Source: Candidatus Aminicenans sakinawicola JGI OTU-1 (GTDB lineage: Bacteria; Acidobacteriota; Aminicenantia; Aminicenantales; Aminicenantaceae). Taken from it: a stretch of DNA of 64,000 bases. Each line of letters starts with the position of its first letter. The stretch's first letter is position 1. Positions 8,532-18,108 of the stretch are shown here, one piece after another. The notes under the pieces were generated by a model. That model saw nothing but the letters and a program-made list of their open reading frames with translations, did no database searches and had not been told where the DNA came from. The translations under genes and the position numbers were made by a program. Where the stretch lies: contig AWNV01000001.1 of assembly GCA_000493965.1 (NCBI GenBank), positions 1-64,000 on the forward strand, read 5' to 3'.

Positions 8532-9489
8532 TTTGTCCGAACACAGCATTCTGGTCACCGGAGCCTGTGGATTCTTAGGCAGTCGGTTAGTGAAGGTTCT
8601 AGTGGATAATGGGGCATTTGTTGTTGGAAATGATTCCAACAAACAATTTCCAGAACATTTTGCCAAAGTTATCAAGTATAACTCTTTCCGTTTTGTACCA
8701 GGTGATTTTCCTGAGAAATCAGATGAAGTACTATCTCAACTGATGTCAGAAAAAAGAGGAAAAACTGCCATATTTCATATGGCAGGAATTGCCCATGCAG
8801 GAGAGTGTGAAGAGGAGCCAGTAAAGGCCTTTGAATCCAATGTATTACTAACCTTTCATGTTTTAGAATTTTGTAGACAAAATAAAATAGGGAAATTCAT
8901 CTTCCCTTCAACCGGGCTTGTCTATGGAGATTATCGAAGACAGCCAGTGACAGAAGGAACACCCCCATCTCCTCAAAATATCTATGCAACCCTAAAATTA
9001 TCTGCAGAAACCCTCATAAAGGGTTGTTCAAAGAGTTTCCAAATAACCTGTATTATAGCAAGATTAGGTAATGTATATGGGCCGGGGAGCAATAAAGACA
9101 CAATCGTTAGTACTATTATAAAACAGATTAAAGAAGGCAAAAGAATTGTAGTTCGTGATTTAAATCCAATAAGAGACTTTATATACATTGACGATGTTAT
9201 TGAAGGCCTAATACGCTTATTAATTTCGATAGATAAGCATGAATGTTCTATTGTCAATTTATCCACTGGGATTGGAACATCTGTTCTTAACCTGATCAAG
9301 ATGGCAAGCCGCATAAGCTCTCTTTCGGTCAACGAAGTTCAATCACACAGTGATTCTGAGCCTTCAAATTCAATACTGATCCTTAATAACAGTCTTTTAT
9401 CAAAAATTACTGGGTGGAAGCCAATATATACTTTATCTGAAGGATTGTCATTAGCACTTAAAAGCTATGATCAAAAAGATGACCTCTAA
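8512..9489 (+). CDS. NAD-dependent epimerase/dehydratase (extended SDR)
   Basis: An extended SDR of 325 residues with TGACGFLG near residues 17-24, a Ser-rich catalytic strand (FIFPSTGLVYGDY) and the Tyr-x3-Lys pair in NIYATLK. The substrate-binding stretch (LGNVYGPGSN and IRDFIYIDDVIEGLI) is typical of UDP-sugar epimerases and dehydratases. It lies between NeuB-like and NeuC-like genes with overlaps on both sides, so it probably acts on a precursor sugar nucleotide in the same pathway. Substrate and product are unknown. Confidence 0.82.
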   Translation: MTLKIGSLSEHSILVTGACGFLGSRLVKVLVDNGAFVVGNDSNKQFPEHFAKVIKYNSFRFVPGDFPEKSDEVLSQLMSEKRGKTAIFHMAGIAHAGECEEEPVKAFESNVLLTFHVLEFCRQNKIGKFIFPSTGLVYGDYRRQPVTEGTPPSPQNIYATLKLSAETLIKGCSKSFQITCIIARLGNVYGPGSNKDTIVSTIIKQIKEGKRIVVRDLNPIRDFIYIDDVIEGLIRLLISIDKHECSIVNLSTGIGTSVLNLIKMASRISSLSVNEVQSHSDSEPSNSILILNNSLLSKITGWKPIYTLSEGLSLALKSYDQKDDL

Positions 9490-10672
9490 TAAAAGAAAGA
9501 TCGCAGTTTTTACAGGAAACCGTGCTGAATATGGGCTTCAATACCCTATCTTAAAAGCAATAGATGCACATCCTAAACTGGAATACTTTTTATTGGTTTC
9601 AGGAGCACATCTTCAGGAAGACTTTGGCTATACATTGCAGGAGATTGAGAAAGACGGTTTTAAAGTATATGCAGAAGTAAAATTAGAAATGGAGGAAGAC
9701 ACCCTGTTTTCTACAGTTCAGGCAATTGGTTCCGGCATCTTAAGTTTGAGCCGGATCCTCGATAAAATCAGGCCTGATTTCCTTGTGGTCTATGCCGATC
9801 GTTTTGAGGGATTCTCTGCAGTTATTACTGGAACCCAAATGAACATTCCCACAGCCCACATAGAAGGAGGAGATATTACAGAAGGCGGAGCACTAGATGA
9901 TTCGGTACGTCATGCCATGACAAAATTGGCACACCTCCATTTCACTACGAATGAAAAGGCAGCAGAGCGTGTACGCCTCCTTGGAGAAGAGCCATGGAGG
10001 GTTCACAATGTAGGATTCCCTGCAATAGACCTTATCGCTGACAGTAATTTTGCTACACCTGCCGAACTTCAGAAGGCATATGGAATCACTACTGATAAAC
10101 CAGTAATCATATTTACTCAGCACTCTGTAACAACTGAATTTGAAAATGCGGCTGAACAAGTCAGACCCTCTTTAGAAGCCATGCGTATCCTGGCAAAGGA
10201 AGAATGCCAGGTTATCGTAACTTACCCTAATAACGATGCAGGGGGGCGGCGTATTATCAAGGAGATCGAAAAAATAAGAAAGGAAAGATTAGATAACTTT
10301 CAGGTTTATCAGAGCATGGGGCGTTATAATTATCATGGAGTCCTGAATATTTGCGGGAGAATAGGGAGAGGAGTCTGCGTAGGGAATTCCTCTAGTGGAA
10401 TAAAAGAAACACCAGCCCTTGGATGTCCTGTTGTCAATATCGGGTCGAGACAGAATGGTCGCTTGCGAGCAAATAACGTAATTGACGTGGATTATAACAG
10501 GGATGAGATTATAAATGCCGTACACAAAACGTTGAATGATGAAGAATTCAGAAGACAGTGTAAGAATTGTAAGAATCCTTATGGTGCCGGAAATGCAGGA
10601 GAAAAGATAGCGGGTGTACTGGCAACAATCGATATAAATCTGGGTTTACTCCAGAAAAGGATGACATACTAA
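9467..10672 (+). CDS. legG: Hydrolysing sugar-nucleotide 2-epimerase (NeuC/LegG-like)
   Basis: A 401-residue NeuC-type GT-B-fold enzyme: IAVFTGNRAEYGLQYPIL at the start, then YADRFEGFSAVITG, IPTAHIEGGDITEGGALDDSVRHA and a C-terminal VCVGNSSSGIKETPALGCP donor-binding region. The family both epimerises C2 and cleaves NDP, giving the mannosamine-type sugar used by a NeuB/LegI synthase. With LegB, LegC and LegH types present in the window, a LegG role on the 2,4-diacetamido-2,4,6-trideoxyglucose nucleotide is most likely; NeuC on UDP-GlcNAc is the alternative. Starts at 9467 or 9479 are both possible; each overlaps the upstream gene. Confidence 0.85.
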   Translation: MIKKMTSNKRKIAVFTGNRAEYGLQYPILKAIDAHPKLEYFLLVSGAHLQEDFGYTLQEIEKDGFKVYAEVKLEMEEDTLFSTVQAIGSGILSLSRILDKIRPDFLVVYADRFEGFSAVITGTQMNIPTAHIEGGDITEGGALDDSVRHAMTKLAHLHFTTNEKAAERVRLLGEEPWRVHNVGFPAIDLIADSNFATPAELQKAYGITTDKPVIIFTQHSVTTEFENAAEQVRPSLEAMRILAKEECQVIVTYPNNDAGGRRIIKEIEKIRKERLDNFQVYQSMGRYNYHGVLNICGRIGRGVCVGNSSSGIKETPALGCPVVNIGSRQNGRLRANNVIDVDYNRDEIINAVHKTLNDEEFRRQCKNCKNPYGAGNAGEKIAGVLATIDINLGLLQKRMTY

Positions 10673-11721
10673 TGAAAGACAAGGATATAAATCAATTTTG
10701 TTTAAAAGAGTCAGCCACTGTTCGTGATTGCATAGGGGTGATAGACAAAAATAAACAGGGCATTGCCCTTATTGTGGATACGCAGGGACGTCTAGTAGGT
10801 ACCGTTACAGATGGTGATATTAGGCGCTTTATTCTTGCAGGACGTGCCATCGATGAGTCTGTAACCAATGTTATGTGGACCAAGCCATTGACTGTTCCTC
10901 GTGGTACTTCAGAAAAAGAAATAAAAGAGTTAATGAATAAACACTTGGTGAGTAATATTCCAATCCTTGACAGTATTGGTTGTCCATGCAAGATTATAAA
11001 TCTCAGAGACATCGTTTCTGATGAGAGTGTTTGTCAATATGCAGTTATCATGGCTGGCGGTAAGGGTAAACGTTTAAGACCCATTACAGAAAATATCCCA
11101 AAACCTATGATAAAAGTGGGGGATAAACCCATTTTAGAGAATATTATTAATTACTTAAAAGAAAGCAACGTTGTTAATATATACATCTCTGTAAACTATA
11201 AGACAGATATTATTGAAAGCTATTTTAAAGATGGTTCAGAGTATGGTGTAAATATCACCTATCTGAAAGAGGACAAAAAATTAGGCACGGCTGGTGCCTT
11301 GACGCTTTTACCAGAAATTCCATCAAACCCTATTCTTGTGATCAATGGTGATGTAATAACGAAAACCAATTTCCTACGGTTGATCGAGTTTCATACGCAG
11401 CACAGATGTGTAATGACGGTAGCAGCAATACAATACATGTTGAAAATTCCTTATGGTGTTCTCAATATATCCAGTCATTATCTTTTAAGGATTGAAGAAA
11501 AACCTGAACAGAGGTTCCTATGCAATGCTGGTATTTATATGCTTAATTCTGAAGCACTTTCTCTAATTCCCAGAGATATAGAATTTGATATGACTGATTT
11601 AATAAAAGAGCTGATTAGAAAAGGTCTGCCAGTCACGACCTTTCCAATTCATGAATACTGGGTGGATATAGGTCAAATGGATGATCTTAAAAAAGTGCAA
11701 AAAGATTTACAGGAATTCTAA
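10672..11721 (+). CDS. ptmE: CBS-pair + sugar-1-phosphate nucleotidyltransferase (PtmE-like)
   Basis: 349 residues in two parts: a CBS pair (about 1-118, with GTVTDGDIRRFIL) and a nucleotidyltransferase domain from ~124, with the signature MAGGKGKRLRPITENIPKPM, followed by VINGDVITKTNF. This architecture is that of PtmE, the guanylyltransferase that makes GDP-glucosamine at the start of the Campylobacter legionaminic acid pathway. The LegB-like gene follows directly and the LegG-like gene precedes it, with 1-base TAATG junctions on both sides, which supports that role. Nucleotide specificity (GTP versus others) is inferred from the family. The CBS part resembles that fused to the dehydrogenase at 19615. 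Confidence 0.85.
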   Translation: MKDKDINQFCLKESATVRDCIGVIDKNKQGIALIVDTQGRLVGTVTDGDIRRFILAGRAIDESVTNVMWTKPLTVPRGTSEKEIKELMNKHLVSNIPILDSIGCPCKIINLRDIVSDESVCQYAVIMAGGKGKRLRPITENIPKPMIKVGDKPILENIINYLKESNVVNIYISVNYKTDIIESYFKDGSEYGVNITYLKEDKKLGTAGALTLLPEIPSNPILVINGDVITKTNFLRLIEFHTQHRCVMTVAAIQYMLKIPYGVLNISSHYLLRIEEKPEQRFLCNAGIYMLNSEALSLIPRDIEFDMTDLIKELIRKGLPVTTFPIHEYWVDIGQMDDLKKVQKDLQEF

Positions 11722-12719
11722 TGGATAAATATTGGCAAAATAGGAAAATCTTGGTTACAGGAGCTGACGGTTTTATTGGCAGCCATCTAACAGAGAAACT
11801 GGCAAAAGAAGGGGCACATGTAAGGGCGTTTGTTTATTATAACTCATTTGGTCGCTGGGGATGGCTTGATGAGACAGACTCAGCACTTAAGAAAAATATT
11901 GAGATTTTTTTAGGTGATATACGTGACTCAAATCGTGTTTTTGAAGCCGTTGAAGGACAGGAGATGGTATTTCATCTTGCAAGTCTCATTGCTATACCAT
12001 ACAGCTATCATGCACCTGACAGTTATGTGCAGACTAACATCGGAGGCACCCTGAATATTCTGAACGCTTGTCGTAAGGTTGGCATGCATCGAATAATTCA
12101 TACTTCTTCAAGTGAGGTGTATGGAACAGCTCAATACGTACCCATAGATGAAAAACATCCCCTTCAAGGACAGTCTCCTTACTCAGCCACCAAGATCGGT
12201 GCGGACATGTTAGCAGAAAGTTTCTATCGATCTTTTAATCTTCCGGTTACTATTATTCGCCCTTTCAATACATATGGGCCGAGGCAGTCTGCACGAGCAG
12301 TTATACCGACTATAATATCCCAACTTTTTCTTGGTGAAAAAAAAATAAAACTAGGAACACTTTTGCCAACAAGGGATTTTAACTATGTAGCTGATACTGT
12401 TTCAGGATTTCTTAATATTGCTCTCTGTGATAAGGCAATAGGACATGTTATTAATATAGGCTCTGGTCAGGAAATTTCCATAAATGATTTAGCAAGAACC
12501 ATTATGAAAGTAACCGGTATAGAGGCAGATATTGTATGTGATAATGAACGTCTTAGACCACCGAATAGTGAAGTAAACAGATTATTATGTGATGCAACCA
12601 GGGCCAGAGAATGGGCTGGATGGACTCCACAATATTCACTAGAACAGGGTCTCATTGAAACGGCTATATGGGTGCGGGATAATCCGAAAATATTCAAGGC
12701 AAGCCGATACAACATATAA
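11721..12719 (+). CDS. legB: Nucleotide-sugar 4,6-dehydratase (LegB-like)
   Basis: An extended SDR of 332 residues: TGADGFIGSHL near residue 13, SSSEVYGTA with the catalytic Ser/Glu region, and YSATK as the Tyr-Lys pair. The characteristic VYYNSFGRWGWLD and RPFNTYGPRQSARAVIPTII stretches fit the GDP-GlcNAc 4,6-dehydratases called LegB. Known members make the 4-keto-6-deoxy sugar that LegC then aminates. It starts in a TAATG junction with the PtmE-like gene, so the first two committed steps are translationally coupled. Confidence 0.85.
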   Translation: MDKYWQNRKILVTGADGFIGSHLTEKLAKEGAHVRAFVYYNSFGRWGWLDETDSALKKNIEIFLGDIRDSNRVFEAVEGQEMVFHLASLIAIPYSYHAPDSYVQTNIGGTLNILNACRKVGMHRIIHTSSSEVYGTAQYVPIDEKHPLQGQSPYSATKIGADMLAESFYRSFNLPVTIIRPFNTYGPRQSARAVIPTIISQLFLGEKKIKLGTLLPTRDFNYVADTVSGFLNIALCDKAIGHVINIGSGQEISINDLARTIMKVTGIEADIVCDNERLRPPNSEVNRLLCDATRAREWAGWTPQYSLEQGLIETAIWVRDNPKIFKASRYNI

Positions 12720-12758
12720 ACTGAGATGTGTTTAAGGGTTCTAATCGTGAGTGTTTAA

Positions 12759-13961
12759 ATGGTTTTAAAAAATCGAGTCTTAAACTGGCTTCAAACAATG
12801 CATAATGAAGATGAATCGGTATGGGCGTATCGTATGAACAAAGGGGCTGATGCAACCGTATTTACTTCGTGTTTTGCTGTATATATCCACTATCTGTTTA
12901 ATAACTTAAGAAACCTATCTGCCGAGGAGCGCAGTGAATGGCTAAATTATTTACTGAGTTTCCAAAATGAGAAAACAGGTTTATTCATTGACCCTGAAGC
13001 AAAAGAAAGGATTGTTGATCCCACTCATGATGAAGAACACCTAAATAGACAATTAACTACTTTTTGTCTCAGTGCAATTGAGGCACTTGGAGGTAAACCG
13101 AATTATCCTCTAAGGTTTTTAGATGTATGGAAAGATGAAGCTCCTTTGACCTCCTGGCTGGATAATTTAGATTGGGATAATCCATGGAACTGCGGGAACA
13201 AGGTCATGTTTCTGGCGATATGTTTCGCCTATAATTATGAACATTTTGGAGATGAAAAATCGAGAGAAGCATTAAATGTTTGGTTTGACTGGATGGATAA
13301 GCATCAGAATCCCAAGACTGGTTTCTGGGGGACTTCTCGTGACTCTGATTACTTTGTAGGAATGGGCGGATTTTATCATCAGTTTTTAATTTATGAGTAT
13401 TTTGATCGTGAAGTGCAGTATGCGGAACAAATAGTAGATAGAATGCTTTTTCTTCAGCAACCGGACGGTTTATATTTTCCAGGACAAGGAGGAGGCTCAT
13501 GTGATGATATAGATGCAATCGCTCCTCTTGTCCATTTCTATCACAAGTATGATTACCGTCGCGATGATATAAGGGCTTCATTAAGACGTTCCCTGTCTGC
13601 AATTCTGGAAAACCAGAATTCAGACGGAGGATTTTGTTGGTCCAATCGCCGAAAGTTAAAGTTAAGTGAATATTGGGGACTTATCACATCTATTTTCCGA
13701 CACGGCGATCCCTATTACTGGTATATAATCAATCGAAGAGGTATTCGCAGCCACATGAAAAAAATTTTAAGAAACTTTTCCACTATCAGAAGAGGATGGA
13801 CTAGAAGTGAGAGGACTTTGTGGGACAGCAGCCTGTTTGATACATGGTTTCGATGTTTGGCAATTGCTGAAATTTGCACTGTTTTGACTGATGAACCATA
13901 TGCCTCTTTGGACTGGCAATTTTTATCTACTCCAGGTTTGGGCTGGTTTCTCAAGATATAA
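12759..13961 (+). CDS. Predicted alpha/alpha-toroid protein with prenyltransferase/terpene-cyclase-like repeats; function unknown
   Basis: A soluble 400-residue protein with no signal peptide or membrane segment. It is almost all helical with repeated Trp/Gln/Gly motifs: LLSFQNEKTGLF, MDKHQNPKTGFWG, MLFLQQPDGLYFPG and ILENQNSDGGFCWS. These resemble the QW-type repeats of squalene/terpene-cyclase and prenyltransferase alpha-alpha barrels. An acidic stretch (SCDDIDAIAPL, about 248-258) lies on one repeat and could bind metal or substrate. It sits between the LegB-like gene and two capsule-type GT-B proteins, and ends 5 bases before the first of them. I do not recognise an experimentally known relative; a glycan lyase/hydrolase or lipid-related role is equally open. 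Confidence 0.6.
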   Translation: MVLKNRVLNWLQTMHNEDESVWAYRMNKGADATVFTSCFAVYIHYLFNNLRNLSAEERSEWLNYLLSFQNEKTGLFIDPEAKERIVDPTHDEEHLNRQLTTFCLSAIEALGGKPNYPLRFLDVWKDEAPLTSWLDNLDWDNPWNCGNKVMFLAICFAYNYEHFGDEKSREALNVWFDWMDKHQNPKTGFWGTSRDSDYFVGMGGFYHQFLIYEYFDREVQYAEQIVDRMLFLQQPDGLYFPGQGGGSCDDIDAIAPLVHFYHKYDYRRDDIRASLRRSLSAILENQNSDGGFCWSNRRKLKLSEYWGLITSIFRHGDPYYWYIINRRGIRSHMKKILRNFSTIRRGWTRSERTLWDSSLFDTWFRCLAIAEICTVLTDEPYASLDWQFLSTPGLGWFLKI

Positions 13962-13966
13962 AAGAA

Positions 13967-15553
13967 ATGAATGTAATTTTTATAACTCAGGGTACGGCAT
14001 TAAAGGTTTTTTATGATTTGGTACAGCAGTTGCGAGAGCCCCTTCAATTGGATAAGATTGGTTTTTTTATCTCTGATTCCGCTTATTATAAAAAATTTCT
14101 GAAAAATACTCCTGATATCGAATCTGGTAAATACATACTCATTAAAGAATGGGAAATCATGCTGAAGGCAGAACAGAACAAGCCTGATATTGAAAAATTA
14201 AAAAAATACCAGGAGCAACTAAAAACACCGAACCTCTGGGGAGCGATTGTTTGTGATAGGCGTATTATTTGGGGTGAAAAATTTGCTTTCCGTCAGGATT
14301 ACAAGCCGAGGTTTAATCATGACCAAGTTCTGAGTATAATGTTAGAGGTATTGGATTCAACAGAAAAACTCTTTGACATAGTAAAGCCGGACTTTGTAGT
14401 GTCCTTTCTTTGTGTAAGGATAGGTGAGTTTGCTAGCTATTTGGTCGCCAGGTCAAAGAATATCCCATTTCTCAATCTTCGACCAACCCGTGTTCAGAAC
14501 TATATGACATTTGGCACGAGTGTTTTTGAGCCGTCAGAACTTATCAAAGATGCTTATGAACAATACATGAATAGCAATAATGAAGACCAGTGGAAAAAAA
14601 GGGCTTCGGAGTATCTGGATTTTGTAAGGAATCAACATGCCAGATATGAAGGTGTATATTTACCTACTCAAAGGCCACCGCAAGTGGGTTATATAGTTCC
14701 ACACCCAAGAAGTAAAGCACCCCTTTTTATTTTGAACCGCTTAAAACAAAAAATAAAAAATATAGCGGAAGAAGAATATCACTATCGATATACTGGTCCA
14801 AAGTGTGACCGTCACCTGCCGGGTGCTTTAATACCAATGCTCTATTGGAAATTTCTTAATCCAAGGTTAGTGCGAAAGGTTGATTCTTATTTTTCAAAGA
14901 TGTATATATCAGAATCAGAATTTCAAAAAAGTGATTATGTTTTTTTCCCATTACATACCGAGCCAGAAGTGTCATTACTTGTCTATAGCAAACCCTACCT
15001 GAACCAGATTGAAGTATTACGTAATATTGCTTACAGTCTTCCCGCAGGGATGATCCTGTTGGTAAAAGAACATCCGGCTGCAAGGGGAAAGAGGCCACTG
15101 AGTTACTATAAGAAGATCAAGGAAATTTTCAATGTAAGGTTTGCTGATCCAACTTTGGATGCAAGGCCTTTCATTGTTAACTCAAGACTTGTAGCAACCA
15201 TTGCAAGCTCTGTAGGATTTGAGGCAGTACTGTTAGGTAAACCTGTTCTAACCTTTGGACAGACCCCTTATGAAATTTTACCTTCCAGCATGGTAAGAAG
15301 AGTTAAAGATATCAACGAGCTTGGTGAGAATATTGCTGATCTGTTAAAGAATCATTATTTTGATGAGCAAGCCTTGATCAGCTATATAGCAGCAGTAATG
15401 AGCCGTTCAGTACCTATAGACTTTTACACGACCCTGCTCGAAAGAAAGGCCCAGTTTTCTCTCCGCGAGAATCCGGACAGACAAAAGGATTTGAGTAAAC
15501 TGGCAAGATATACAATATCCACTTTAGATATTGTTTCAGCACAAAAAAGTTAA
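13967..15553 (+). CDS. Capsule-biosynthesis-type GT-B protein (KpsC/KpsS-like fold), copy 1
   Basis: 528 residues. The C-terminal half has features of capsule polysaccharide biosynthesis proteins: YVFFPLHTEPEVSLL, the EHP motif at 368-370 (LVKEHPAARG), and a nucleotide-binding-like strand-loop-helix TIASSVGFEAVLLGKPVLTFG. KpsC and KpsS are CMP-Kdo transferases that use Gln-Pro and His-Pro motifs. With CMP-nonulosonate genes on both sides, a CMP-ulosonic acid transferase role is a reasonable inference but not proven. The N-terminal third is divergent and I cannot assign it. Confidence 0.65.
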   Translation: MNVIFITQGTALKVFYDLVQQLREPLQLDKIGFFISDSAYYKKFLKNTPDIESGKYILIKEWEIMLKAEQNKPDIEKLKKYQEQLKTPNLWGAIVCDRRIIWGEKFAFRQDYKPRFNHDQVLSIMLEVLDSTEKLFDIVKPDFVVSFLCVRIGEFASYLVARSKNIPFLNLRPTRVQNYMTFGTSVFEPSELIKDAYEQYMNSNNEDQWKKRASEYLDFVRNQHARYEGVYLPTQRPPQVGYIVPHPRSKAPLFILNRLKQKIKNIAEEEYHYRYTGPKCDRHLPGALIPMLYWKFLNPRLVRKVDSYFSKMYISESEFQKSDYVFFPLHTEPEVSLLVYSKPYLNQIEVLRNIAYSLPAGMILLVKEHPAARGKRPLSYYKKIKEIFNVRFADPTLDARPFIVNSRLVATIASSVGFEAVLLGKPVLTFGQTPYEILPSSMVRRVKDINELGENIADLLKNHYFDEQALISYIAAVMSRSVPIDFYTTLLERKAQFSLRENPDRQKDLSKLARYTISTLDIVSAQKS

Positions 15554-15574
15554 CTACATCCATTCAGATTACAG

Positions 15575-17056
15575 ATGAAAAAAAAGACAATATTTCTGTA
15601 TACGAGCCAGGGATTTGCTGTACGTTACTTGTTACGTACAGATATCCTGAAGACGCTTCGAGAGAGCTCGGCTCAAGTTGTCATTCTCTCGCATAACGGT
15701 GACGAACCGGTATTCCGCGAAAGCTTTGAATCGGAAAATGTCAGGGTAGAGAAATTAAAGAATGAAGCTTATGAATCCTACCTCCAGAAAACAAGTTTGC
15801 AGCGGATTTTAATATCATTACGTGCATATATCCTTAATGGAAAGTATAACACACGAACAGTTGATGATTTTCGGGCTATTTACAAGATCCACCGGGGCTG
15901 GACCAGAGCAAATGGTTATAAAGACTGGGTAAAGGGGCTGACATGGGAGCTGATAAGCAGGATATTAAAGTCTAGTAATGTGCTGAGACGTCTGCTTATC
16001 GCTTTTGAAAGTCGATTTTTCCGACCGATCTTCCATGAAGAATTATTTAAAAAGTATACACCTGATCTTGTTGTGGTAACGAGCCTATGTGGATTCAAAT
16101 ATAACGAGTTTTTTGCACGTGAGGCCCATTATTTTGATGTTCCAGTTTGCTGTGTAGTTCTAAGCTGGGATAATCCCAGCGGTATGGGTATGCCGGGTTA
16201 TAACGCGGATTATATTGTCTCATGGTCAGAGAACATGAAAAAGGAATTGGTTGAGTTCAATGATATTGATGAGAAAAAGATCTTTGTTGGTGGTGTTGCC
16301 CATTTTGATCCTTATTACAGCAGCAAAGCAGCTTTTGAAAAGAGGGAGCTTTTTAAAAAATTAGGCTTAGACCCAAATAAAAAAACCATTTTCTTTGCAA
16401 CTAAATCTCCAAAGCGCTTTCCCTGGGGCCCTGAACTGGTTGCTGAGATAGCGGAGGCTGTTCAATCGGGTAAAATAAAACATTCTCCTAAGTTATTGGT
16501 AAGGATACATCCACTTCATTACAGAACCTCAAATGGAAGGCTTATGTTTGAAGATATCATCAATGAATATGAAAGGGTGGAAAACAAATATCCATGTGTT
16601 TCACTTAACATTCCGGAAACTGTTTCAAGAAGAATGGATATTGATCTGGCTGATTCAGAAACGGTTCTTGTTGCATCTGTATTAAAACACTCTGATGTTA
16701 TGCTCAACATGTTTTCTACAATGGTTATAGAGGCATCAATATTTCAACTGCCTTCTATAAACCTTTGTATAAGGGATAAGTGTAAGGTTGAGTTTGGTAA
16801 AACCCGACAGGATATTATGGTTGACTATGTTCAGACACATAATCAGCGGATTATCCAAACAGGTGGTGTTAAAACGGCCTTTAATATGGATGAACTCTAT
16901 GATGCTGTTAACCAGTATCTGGATGATCCCTGTTTGGATGCAGAAAAACGCGAGCTGATAAAAGAAAATGAGGCAGGACCCTTCAGAGGTAATGCAGGGG
17001 AGATGATAGGTCGACACCTTCTAAATTTGATTGGTTCTAATAAGGGGATAAAATGA
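15575..17056 (+). CDS. Capsule/CDP-glycerol-transferase-like GT-B protein, copy 2
   Basis: 493 residues, predicted soluble GT-B. There is an N-terminal Rossmann-like region (TIFLYTSQGFAVRYLL), a middle segment with PDLVVVTSLCGFKYNEFFA, and a second domain with a His-Pro motif at 312-313 (LVRIHPLHYR) and LMNMFSTMVIEASIFQLPSINL-like donor-site residues (about 371-390). The arrangement is like KpsC/S and TagB/F-type transferases. It ends in an ATGA overlap with the second NeuB-like synthase, so it probably belongs to nonulosonate transfer. Donor and acceptor are unknown. Confidence 0.6.
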   Translation: MKKKTIFLYTSQGFAVRYLLRTDILKTLRESSAQVVILSHNGDEPVFRESFESENVRVEKLKNEAYESYLQKTSLQRILISLRAYILNGKYNTRTVDDFRAIYKIHRGWTRANGYKDWVKGLTWELISRILKSSNVLRRLLIAFESRFFRPIFHEELFKKYTPDLVVVTSLCGFKYNEFFAREAHYFDVPVCCVVLSWDNPSGMGMPGYNADYIVSWSENMKKELVEFNDIDEKKIFVGGVAHFDPYYSSKAAFEKRELFKKLGLDPNKKTIFFATKSPKRFPWGPELVAEIAEAVQSGKIKHSPKLLVRIHPLHYRTSNGRLMFEDIINEYERVENKYPCVSLNIPETVSRRMDIDLADSETVLVASVLKHSDVMLNMFSTMVIEASIFQLPSINLCIRDKCKVEFGKTRQDIMVDYVQTHNQRIIQTGGVKTAFNMDELYDAVNQYLDDPCLDAEKRELIKENEAGPFRGNAGEMIGRHLLNLIGSNKGIK

Positions 17057-18108
17057 AACAGGAAATCAGAATTGGAAGTAGAGTAATAAGTAACCATTCG
17101 CCGGTCTTTATAATTGCCGAGGCCGGTGTAAACCATAATGGTGATCTGGATATGGCCAGAAGGCTTATTAAGGAAGCCGCCTCATGCGGAGCGGACTGCA
17201 TAAAATTTCAGACCTTTAAGGCAGAGCGAGTTGTAACAATGTCTGCTCCAAAGGCAAAATACCAACTCGGAACAACAGATAAGACCGAGTCTCAACTCGA
17301 TATGCTCAGGAAGATTGAACTGAAACCAGAACATCATCTGGACTTAAAGGTATATGCTGAAAATCTGGGGCTGGTTTTCCTCTCTACCCCATATAACTTC
17401 GAGGATATTGACATTCTAGAAAGCATAGGGGTTCTTGCTTACAAGGTGGCATCAGGACAGATTGTAGAACATCCATTCCTTCGCAAAATATCAAAGACAG
17501 AAAAACCGATATTCCTGTCAACCGGTATGGCAACTATGGCAGAGATCGATAATGCATTAAGGACAATCCGTGATGAGGGGAATGACAGGGTAGTTTTGCT
17601 GCAATGTACGACGAATTATCCATCCAGGATTGAAGATGCCAATCTCAGAGTTTTACAAACCTTTAGGTCGGCATTTGGCTGCCTGGTTGGGTATTCGGAT
17701 CACACCATTGGTGTTGAATCAGCTATCACGTCTGTGGCATTGGGGGCCAGGGTCATAGAGAAACATTTTACTTTAGACAAAAACTTACCAGGTCCTGATC
17801 ATTCCTCTTCAGTGACACCAAAAGAGTTAAAGTCACTTGTGAATCAAATTCACAAGACTGAAACTTCTCTGGGGAATGCGCAAAAGGAACCAACTGAAGT
17901 AGAAAAAGAGAATTCTATTGGTATGCGGCGAAGTATTGTTGCGTCTCGTAATATTAATAAAGGTGAAAAGATAACAGTTGATAATATAACTTTTAAACGT
18001 CCTGCTACAGGTCTCTCTCCTCGATTTTACGACATAATCCTGGGTAAGAAGGCCTCTAAGGACATATCGTATGATGCACTAATACAGATGGATATGATTG
18101 AATGGTAG
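17053..18108 (+). CDS. legI: NeuB-family synthase with SAF domain, copy 2 (LegI-like)
   Basis: 351 residues with a NeuB TIM barrel (FIIAEAGVNHNGDLDMARRLI, GADCIKFQTFKAERVV, YKVASGQIVEHP, LSTGMATMAEI, GYSDHTIGVESAI, EKHFTLDK) and a C-terminal SAF domain (~290-350). The stretch LQCTTNYPSRIEDANLRVL is typical of N,N'-diacetyllegionaminate synthases, so this is the better LegI candidate of the two synthases in the window. It joins PEP to 2,4-diacetamido-2,4,6-trideoxymannose. It overlaps the preceding gene by ATGA and the following acetyltransferase by 7 bases. Confidence 0.87.
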   Translation: MKQEIRIGSRVISNHSPVFIIAEAGVNHNGDLDMARRLIKEAASCGADCIKFQTFKAERVVTMSAPKAKYQLGTTDKTESQLDMLRKIELKPEHHLDLKVYAENLGLVFLSTPYNFEDIDILESIGVLAYKVASGQIVEHPFLRKISKTEKPIFLSTGMATMAEIDNALRTIRDEGNDRVVLLQCTTNYPSRIEDANLRVLQTFRSAFGCLVGYSDHTIGVESAITSVALGARVIEKHFTLDKNLPGPDHSSSVTPKELKSLVNQIHKTETSLGNAQKEPTEVEKENSIGMRRSIVASRNINKGEKITVDNITFKRPATGLSPRFYDIILGKKASKDISYDALIQMDMIEW

